A stretch of DNA of 17,750 nt from Deltaproteobacteria bacterium (lineage in GTDB: Bacteria; Desulfobacterota; GWC2-55-46): NCBI GenBank assembly GCA_016234955.1, contig JACRNN010000084.1:1-17750 (forward strand), given 5' to 3'. The notes beneath the pieces are model-generated. The model was not told the DNA's origin, made no database searches, and saw only the letters and a program-made list of their open reading frames with translations. This document shows positions 13,181 through 17,750 of this stretch, one piece after another. The first letter of the stretch is position 1. Each line of letters opens with the position of its first letter. A program made the position numbers and the translations under genes.

Positions 13181-14821
13181 ATGAACGTGAGCCCTCTTGC
13201 AGGCCGTCCGGCCGTGCCGTCGATGCTGGTCGACGTGCCCAGACTGATAACCGCCTATTATACCGAACGGCCCGACCCGTCAATGCCCGGCCAGCGTGTC
13301 GCCTTCGGCACGTCGGGGCACCGCGGCTCCTCGCTTGAGAGGTCCTTCAACGAATGGCACATACTTGCAACCACCCAGGCCATCTGCCTGTATCGCAAGC
13401 TCCGGGAGATTGACGGCCCGCTCTTCCTCGGCATGGACACGCACGCGCTCTCGGCGCCTGCCTTTGTCAGCGCGCTCGAGGTGTTAGCGGCCAACGGAGT
13501 CGAGGTCATGATATCACGGGGGGACGAATACACCCCTACCCCAGCCGTCTCCCACGCCATCCTCACGTACAACCGCGGGCGCGAGACAGGACTCGCCGAC
13601 GGCATCGTCGTTACCCCTTCGCACAACCCGCCGCACGCCGGCGGCTTCAAGTATAACCCGCCGAACGGCGGGCCGGCCGGCTCCTCCGTCACCGGGTGGA
13701 TAGAGGCGAAGGCCAACGAGATATTGGAAGGCGGCCTTGTTGAAGTGAAGAGGCTCCCTCTGGACAGGGCCCTCGGGGCCTCCACGACGCACCGGCACGA
13801 CTATATTGAGGCCTACACCGAAGACCTCGCCGATATCATCGACATGGACGCGGTCCGCGGCTCAGGGATAAGCCTCGGGGTGGACCCGCTCGGCGGCGCG
13901 GGGGTGCGCTACTGGGGGCGTATCGCGGAGCGCTACGGCCTCGACCTCGCGGTCGTGAACGAGACGGTGGACCCGACGTTCCGTTTTATGACGGTGGATT
14001 GGGACGGCCGGATACGGATGGACCCGTCCTCGCCCTACGCGATGCGGGGGTTGATAGGCCTTAAGGACCGCTTCGACATAGCCTTTGCCTGCGACCCCGA
14101 CCATGACCGCCACGGGATAGTCACCAGGGGCGCGGGCCTGCTGCCGCCGAACCACTACCTCGCCTGCGCCGTCTTCTACCTCTTCCAGCGCCGTCCCGGG
14201 TGGCGCGCGGACGCGGCCGTGGGCAAGACGGTCGTCAGCAGCCGGATGATAGACCGCGTCGCCGCGAAGCTCGGCCGCGGGCTCTACGAAGTCCCGGTCG
14301 GCTTCAAGTGGTTCGCCGACGGCCTCTTTGACGGCTCCCTCGGCTTCGGCGGCGAGGAGAGCGCCGGCGCGTCGTTCCTGCGCATGGACGGAGGCGTATG
14401 GACGACCGACAAGGACGGGATGGCGATGGCCTTGCTCTCCGCGGAGATGACGGCGCGCATGGGTCGCGACCCCGGCGAGATATACCGGGGGCTGACGCGC
14501 GAGTTCGGCGAGTCTTTCTACGACCGCGTCGATGCGCCGGCCACTGGGGAGCAGAAGGAGACGCTAAAGAAGCTCTCCGCCGAGCAGGTAAGGATGAAGG
14601 AGCTGGCCGGCGAGCGGATAGTGCACATACTGACGCGCGCCCCCGGCAACGGTGAGCCTATCGGCGGCGTGAAGGTGGAGGCGGAGAGCGGGTGGTTCGC
14701 GGCGCGCCCGTCGGGGACCGAGGACGTCTGCAAGATATACGCCGAGAGCTTTCGCGGAGAGGACCACCTGCGCAGAATCGAGGAGGAGGCCCAGGCGATC
14801 GTGAGCGATGCGGTGGCGTAG
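13181..14821 (+). CDS. pgm: Phosphoglucomutase (alpha-D-glucose phosphate-specific)
   Basis: 546 residues, the same length as Escherichia coli Pgm, with all catalytic signatures of the alpha-phosphohexomutase fold: TSGHRG (44-49), the phosphoserine loop TPSHNPP with S147, the magnesium loop DPDHDRHG (D305, D307, D309), the sugar-binding GGEESAG (390-396) and the phosphate-binding RPSGTED near the C-terminus. It interconverts glucose-1-phosphate and glucose-6-phosphate in the cytoplasm, linking glycolysis or the phosphoketolase route to glycogen and nucleotide sugars. ATG 13181 has AGGAG 6 nt upstream. Arginine codons are mostly CGC/CGG (about 7 AGG/AGA of 45 by eye), unlike the genes on the left of the window. 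It heads the run leading to ackA and phosphoketolase. Confidence 0.95.
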   Translation: MNVSPLAGRPAVPSMLVDVPRLITAYYTERPDPSMPGQRVAFGTSGHRGSSLERSFNEWHILATTQAICLYRKLREIDGPLFLGMDTHALSAPAFVSALEVLAANGVEVMISRGDEYTPTPAVSHAILTYNRGRETGLADGIVVTPSHNPPHAGGFKYNPPNGGPAGSSVTGWIEAKANEILEGGLVEVKRLPLDRALGASTTHRHDYIEAYTEDLADIIDMDAVRGSGISLGVDPLGGAGVRYWGRIAERYGLDLAVVNETVDPTFRFMTVDWDGRIRMDPSSPYAMRGLIGLKDRFDIAFACDPDHDRHGIVTRGAGLLPPNHYLACAVFYLFQRRPGWRADAAVGKTVVSSRMIDRVAAKLGRGLYEVPVGFKWFADGLFDGSLGFGGEESAGASFLRMDGGVWTTDKDGMAMALLSAEMTARMGRDPGEIYRGLTREFGESFYDRVDAPATGEQKETLKKLSAEQVRMKELAGERIVHILTRAPGNGEPIGGVKVEAESGWFAARPSGTEDVCKIYAESFRGEDHLRRIEEEAQAIVSDAVA

Positions 14822-14877
14822 CGGTCCAGCCCCTCATCCGGGCGTTGCGTCCGGCCTCCGTGCGGTATCCGGAGATT

Positions 14878-14985
14878 ATGGATCGCGGTGCAAAGACCTT
14901 CTTTCAAAGAAAGATAGATGAAGCCATGAAAAAGGGGCATGGCCGGCGTAGCGGCGGCTCAGTGTCCGGGAAGAGGAAAAGGTAA
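14878..14985 (+). CDS. Small basic ORF, 35 residues, unknown
   Basis: A 35-residue ORF (starts MDRGAKTFFQRKIDEAMKK, ends GKRKR) with GGAG 3 nt before ATG 14878; its stop is 17 nt before the next gene start. About a third of the residues are Lys or Arg. It lies between pgm and the exported-protein gene on the same strand. I do not recognise a family. It could be a real small protein or a chance ORF; the position and ribosome-site-like sequence are the only support. Confidence 0.3.
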   Translation: MDRGAKTFFQRKIDEAMKKGHGRRSGGSVSGKRKR

Positions 14986-15002
14986 TTATGAGGGAGGACG
15001 GC

Positions 15003-15509
15003 ATGAAGAAACCGGGACAGGTCATGAAGATTTATGCGGCGCTATTATTTGTCATGTTATGTTTTCTGCTCAATCCGCCGTTTATCCGCGCGGAAGCCCC
15101 TCCGAACACAATAACGTTTGAGAACCAGTCCGGAGAGCCGGGCCTCGTGAAGCTCATCGGGCCGACGGCCCTGTCAGTCGAGGTCCCTGTCGGGGGGAGC
15201 CGGACCGTCAACGCGGCTGCCGGTGAATACCACATCCTCGTGCGCTATGGAAATGACCCGAAGGCGTACAGATATTCCAAGGGCGACCCGTTTACCGTAA
15301 CCCAGACCGCGACAAAGTATTCGGCCACCTCCATCACCCTCCACAAGGTCGTAGGCGGCAACTACCCCTCGCGCCCTGCCTCAAGTGCGGAGTTTGACAA
15401 CGCCGTCGTAACCCGGGAGGGGGCCGCGAAAGACGACGAAAAGAAGCCCGGTGAGACGACGGGCCTTCCCGCGGGCAATCCGGAACTCAGAGATAGACTC
15501 CATCAATAG
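15003..15509 (+). CDS. Exported protein, N-terminal half of an apparent HEAT-repeat protein interrupted by TAG
   Basis: 168 residues from ATG 15003, chosen because AGGGAGG lies 5 nt upstream; ATG 14988 is an upstream alternative without a site. Residues 1-31 form a signal peptide: a basic start, a hydrophobic core (IYAALLFVMLCFLL) and a likely cut after FIRAEA. The mature part begins with a beta-rich domain (ITFENQSGEPGLVKLIGP, VPVGGSRTVNAAAGEYHILVRY, SATSITLHKVVGG) of a kind seen in secreted proteins of unknown role, followed by a polar linker. It ends ELRDRLHQ at TAG 15507-15509. The same frame continues without another stop into the HEAT-repeat ORF, so this is probably the first half of one gene. 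It would act in the periplasm. Confidence 0.7.
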   Translation: MKKPGQVMKIYAALLFVMLCFLLNPPFIRAEAPPNTITFENQSGEPGLVKLIGPTALSVEVPVGGSRTVNAAAGEYHILVRYGNDPKAYRYSKGDPFTVTQTATKYSATSITLHKVVGGNYPSRPASSAEFDNAVVTREGAAKDDEKKPGETTGLPAGNPELRDRLHQ

Positions 15510-15530
15510 GAAGAAAAAGCGCCGGCTGAC

Positions 15531-15914
15531 GTGAAGAAAGAGATATCCACACTCAGGGCGTCTAAAGACGCGGTTGCGAAAGGTTACGCCGCCATTCGTC
15601 TTGGAGGCATGGGAGAGCGGGCAAAGGGGGCGATAGGCGCGCTCATAGAAACACTTAGGGACAACACACATCTTCAATGGATGCCAAATGGGGGTTCGAC
15701 ATCTCCAAGAGATGAAGCAGCGCGGGCACTCGGGAGGATAGGCAAACCGGCGGTAGAGCCCCTCATCGATTTTATCGCCGCGTTGAAGGATACGGATTAT
15801 GGTGTCCGCCGGGGCGCGGCAAAGGCGCTCGGAACTATTACCGGAAAGAATTTTGGCGAAGACCAACAGAAGTGGAGAGACTGGCTGGAAGGGCAGAAAG
15901 GCAAGCGGCATTGA
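15531..15914 (+). CDS. HEAT-repeat protein, C-terminal half of the interrupted exported protein
   Basis: 127 residues from GTG 15531, in the same frame as the preceding ORF and only seven codons after its TAG. About two HEAT/PBS-type helical repeats are visible: one around YAAIRLGGMGERAKGAIGAL, one around DEAARALGRIGKPAVEPLID, and a further helix at VRRGAAKALG. The ending, NFGEDQQKWRDWLE, is a common end of small HEAT-repeat proteins. These repeats are protein-protein scaffolds. GTG 15531 has no spaced ribosome binding site and the ORF has no signal peptide, so on its own it is probably not a native gene. Reading TAG as a mutated CAG would join both halves into one exported protein of about 303 residues ending at 15914. 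Confidence 0.7.
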   Translation: MKKEISTLRASKDAVAKGYAAIRLGGMGERAKGAIGALIETLRDNTHLQWMPNGGSTSPRDEAARALGRIGKPAVEPLIDFIAALKDTDYGVRRGAAKALGTITGKNFGEDQQKWRDWLEGQKGKRH

Positions 15915-15918
15915 ACAT

Positions 15919-16021
15919 GCATAGCGAGCGCCCAGCCCAGCCCCGAGCTGCGGGGTCAAGCGAGCGAATGGAAATAGATACTTCCTTATATGTCGAAGAT
16001 TAAGCGCGGCTTGCCGCTGGG
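15919..16021. repeat. Intergenic repeat, copy C (inverted relative to A and B)
   Basis: On the minus strand it carries, in the same order as copies A and B, AGCGGCAAGCCGCG, TAAGG, about 14 nt, ATTCGCTCGCTT, CCCCGC and CGCTCGCTATGC. Both GC hairpins are partly decayed. It begins 5 bp after the HEAT ORF stop. The remaining gap up to ackA (16022-16139) is GC-rich with a small CGCCG/CGGCG dyad and no ORF I can support. Confidence 0.55.
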
Positions 16022-16139
16022 AGCTTCAAGTCCACGGGGACGGACTGCCCGGGGCGGCCGTCTCCGCCGCATACGGCGCCGAAGGGGGTTGCTGAATGAA
16101 AAGGGCCGGGCTTGACAAGGCCGGACTGGAGGTTGGGCG

Positions 16140-17345
16140 ATGACTCAGGGGTCTTCCTCAAGACCGTCCGGACCGGGCGTCCTGGCGATAAACGGAGGCT
16201 CATCGAGCATCAAGTTCGCCCTCTTTGAGACGGACGGGGAGCCGCGGCGGCGGCTCTACGGCAAGATAGACCGCATAGGTCTTGGAGGCGCCAGCCTCGT
16301 CTTCAACGACGCGGCCAGCGGACGGCAGGGGGGCCTCGGCATCGAGGCCCCGGACCACCGATCTGCGGCGGACTTCCTGATAGGCTGGATCGAGGGGGAG
16401 GCGGTGCTCGATTCCGTAAAGGCTGTCGGGCACCGCGTGGTCCACGGCATGGAGCGCACAGGCCCTGAGCGCGTCACCCCGGATCTCCTTGCCTGGCTCA
16501 ACCGCATAAAGCCTTACGACCCCGACCATCTGCCGCTCGAGATAGAGCTTATAGAGGCGTTTTGCCGCCGCTGTCCGGGGTTGCCCCAGCTCGCCTGCTT
16601 TGACACGGCGTTCCACAGCGCCATGCCGCGCGCGGCCCGGCTCCTGCCTATCCCGAGACGCTACGACGCGCAGGGGGTGCGGCGCTACGGTTTCCACGGC
16701 CTGTCCTATGCCTATCTCATGGAAGAGCTCGCCCGGCTCAGCGGCGTCGAAGCCGTCATGGGGCGGGTAATCCTGGCGCACCTCGGCAACGGCGCAAGCA
16801 TGGCCGCGGTGCTCGACGGCAGGGGCGTTGACACCAGCATGGGGTTCACCCCGGCCGCCGGGTTGCCGATGGGCACGCGGCCCGGCGACATCGACCCCGG
16901 GGTCGCATGGCACCTGATGCGCACGGAGAATCTCACCCCGGAACAGTTCAACAGGATCATCAACCATGAGTCCGGCCTCCTCGGCGTCTCGGAGACGAGT
17001 TCGGACATGCGCGACCTCATAGGGCTGCAGGCCGGAGACGTCCGCGCGGCCGAGGCCGTGGAGCTATTCTGTTACCAGGCCCGCAAATGGATAGGGGCGT
17101 TCGCCGCCGCGCTCGGCGGGCTCGATACCCTGGTCTTCTCCGGCGGTATAGGCGAGAACTCCGCCGAGGTGCGCTCGCGCATCTGCGGCGCCCTGGGGTT
17201 TCTCGGCGTGGAATTGGACGGGGACAGGAACGCGGCGAACGGACCGGTCATCTCCGCCGGGCCGGGCCGGGTAGTTGTCCGGGTCATCCGCACAGACGAG
17301 GAGCTGATGATAGCGAGGGCGGTATGCAGGGGCCTCGGCGGCTGA
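16140..17345 (+). CDS. ackA: Acetate kinase
   Basis: 401 residues of the acetokinase fold. The N-terminal nucleotide motif is LAINGGSSSIKF (N18), followed by GHRVVHG (R99), ACFDTAFH (D155), RYGFHG (H186), AHLGNGAS, GTRPGDIDPG (R247) and FSGGIGENS, ending RTDEELMIAR with the catalytic-region glutamate. The enzyme interconverts acetyl phosphate plus ADP with acetate plus ATP. The phosphoketolase gene starts 44 nt downstream on the same strand, so AckA probably harvests ATP from its acetyl phosphate. ATG 16140 has GGAGG about 7 nt upstream; the first 12 residues (TQGSSSRPSGPG) are a short extension. Arginine codons are mostly CGN, as in pgm. Confidence 0.95.
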   Translation: MTQGSSSRPSGPGVLAINGGSSSIKFALFETDGEPRRRLYGKIDRIGLGGASLVFNDAASGRQGGLGIEAPDHRSAADFLIGWIEGEAVLDSVKAVGHRVVHGMERTGPERVTPDLLAWLNRIKPYDPDHLPLEIELIEAFCRRCPGLPQLACFDTAFHSAMPRAARLLPIPRRYDAQGVRRYGFHGLSYAYLMEELARLSGVEAVMGRVILAHLGNGASMAAVLDGRGVDTSMGFTPAAGLPMGTRPGDIDPGVAWHLMRTENLTPEQFNRIINHESGLLGVSETSSDMRDLIGLQAGDVRAAEAVELFCYQARKWIGAFAAALGGLDTLVFSGGIGENSAEVRSRICGALGFLGVELDGDRNAANGPVISAGPGRVVVRVIRTDEELMIARAVCRGLGG

Positions 17346-17389
17346 GGACGGGGCCGGGCGAAACCGATCTAATAAAAAGGAGCGCCATT

Positions 17390-17750
17390 ATGGAGAAAAA
17401 GCCCCTCACGAGGGAAGAGCTTCGCAGGATGGACGCCTACTGGCGGGCGGCCAACTATCTGTCGGTGGGCCAGATATACCTCCTTGACAACCCGTTGTTG
17501 AAAAAGCCGTTGAAGCTTGAGCATGTGAAGCCGAGGCTGCTCGGCCACTGGGGCACGACCCCAGGGCTCAACTTCATCTATGTCCATCTGAACAGGGTCA
17601 TCAGGAAGTACGGCCTGGACATGATATACGTGGCCGGCCCGGGCCACGGCGGGCCGGCCCTTGTGGCCAACACGTACCTCGAAGGCGCGTACAGCGAGCT
17701 GTACCCGGACGTCTCCATGGACGAGCGCGGGATGAAGAGGCTCTTCAGAC
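17390..17750 (+). CDS. xfp: Phosphoketolase (Xfp/Xpk), N-terminal part, runs off the window
   Basis: The first 120 codons are present from ATG 17390, preceded by AAGGAG at 8 nt. The sequence has family signatures of the thiamine-diphosphate-binding N-terminal domain: ANYLSVGQIYLLDNPLL, LLGHWGTTPGLNFIYVH and YVAGPGHGGPALVANTYLEG. Phosphoketolase cleaves xylulose-5-phosphate, and often fructose-6-phosphate, with phosphate to give acetyl phosphate plus glyceraldehyde-3-phosphate or erythrose-4-phosphate. About 680 further residues would lie downstream. Substrate preference cannot be judged from this part. It follows ackA in the same orientation. Confidence 0.93.
   Translation, partial: MEKKPLTREELRRMDAYWRAANYLSVGQIYLLDNPLLKKPLKLEHVKPRLLGHWGTTPGLNFIYVHLNRVIRKYGLDMIYVAGPGHGGPALVANTYLEGAYSELYPDVSMDERGMKRLFR

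Noticed and set aside
15507..15509. TAG as recoded pyrrolysine or suppressor codon
   Set aside because: TAG ends many intact genes here (432, 1308, 5817, 7489, 10705, 14821), so reassignment is unlikely; a point mutation explains it.
16200..16967. 255-residue minus-strand ORF opposite ackA
   Set aside because: Antisense to a clear acetate kinase; composition typical of a frame shadow.

Overview
The window reads as one continuous piece of a GC-rich bacterial chromosome. Its genes are conserved metabolic or housekeeping genes in short operons, and several gaps between them hold palindromic or terminal-inverted-repeat elements. The type-E succinate/fumarate oxidoreductase genes, the arsenosugar-type radical SAM pair, the PAS protein with a C-terminal CASCKK zinc motif and the many MITE-like repeats suggest an uncultivated anaerobic or microaerophilic lineage near Desulfobacterota (Deltaproteobacteria) or Nitrospirota. 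That placement is an inference from gene content only. I saw no rRNA, tRNA, CRISPR array, phage gene or transposase.

Layout. 1-1308: the 3' end of an SdhB/FrdB iron-sulfur subunit followed by a two-CCG-domain SdhE/HdrB-like subunit. 1364-2356: a PEBP (YbhB-type) gene on the minus strand, a double-hairpin repeat in its 5' region, and a 125-bp MITE-like element. 2357-3072: a diacylglycerol-kinase-type lipid kinase gene that has lost the segment carrying its GGDGT motif and is out of frame. 3082-3227: a second MITE-like element. 3278-5817: a cation diffusion facilitator overlapping a compact UvrD-type helicase. 5822-6367 (minus): a DJ-1/YajL protein with a consensus promoter so close that its mRNA should be leaderless. 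6515-8553: a UDP-glucuronate-4-epimerase-type gene and a YhaM-type OB+HD exoribonuclease. 8616-9400: a third MITE-like element ending 14 bp before a uracil-DNA glycosylase-family gene that lacks most Fe-S cysteines. 9665-11700: an apparent operon of a DUF2238 membrane protein, an AhpD-like protein and ArsS. 11711-12778 (minus): a two-PAS sensor protein without a kinase domain. 13181-17750: phosphoglucomutase, a small basic ORF, an exported HEAT-repeat gene split by an in-frame TAG, acetate kinase, and the start of phosphoketolase, which runs off the end.

How the genes fit together. Phosphoketolase makes acetyl phosphate, acetate kinase converts it to acetate plus ATP, and phosphoglucomutase links the hexose phosphates to glycogen or nucleotide sugars, so the right end looks like a sugar-fermentation or storage module. 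By eye, pgm and ackA mostly use CGN arginine codons, whereas the genes on the left mostly use AGG. The points most worth checking are the disrupted lipid-kinase gene, the amber-split HEAT gene, the cysteine-poor glycosylase, the extra cysteine in the SdhB-like subunit, the PEBP signal-peptide/repeat arrangement, and three copies of one intergenic repeat family (near 1850, 9490 and 15920).
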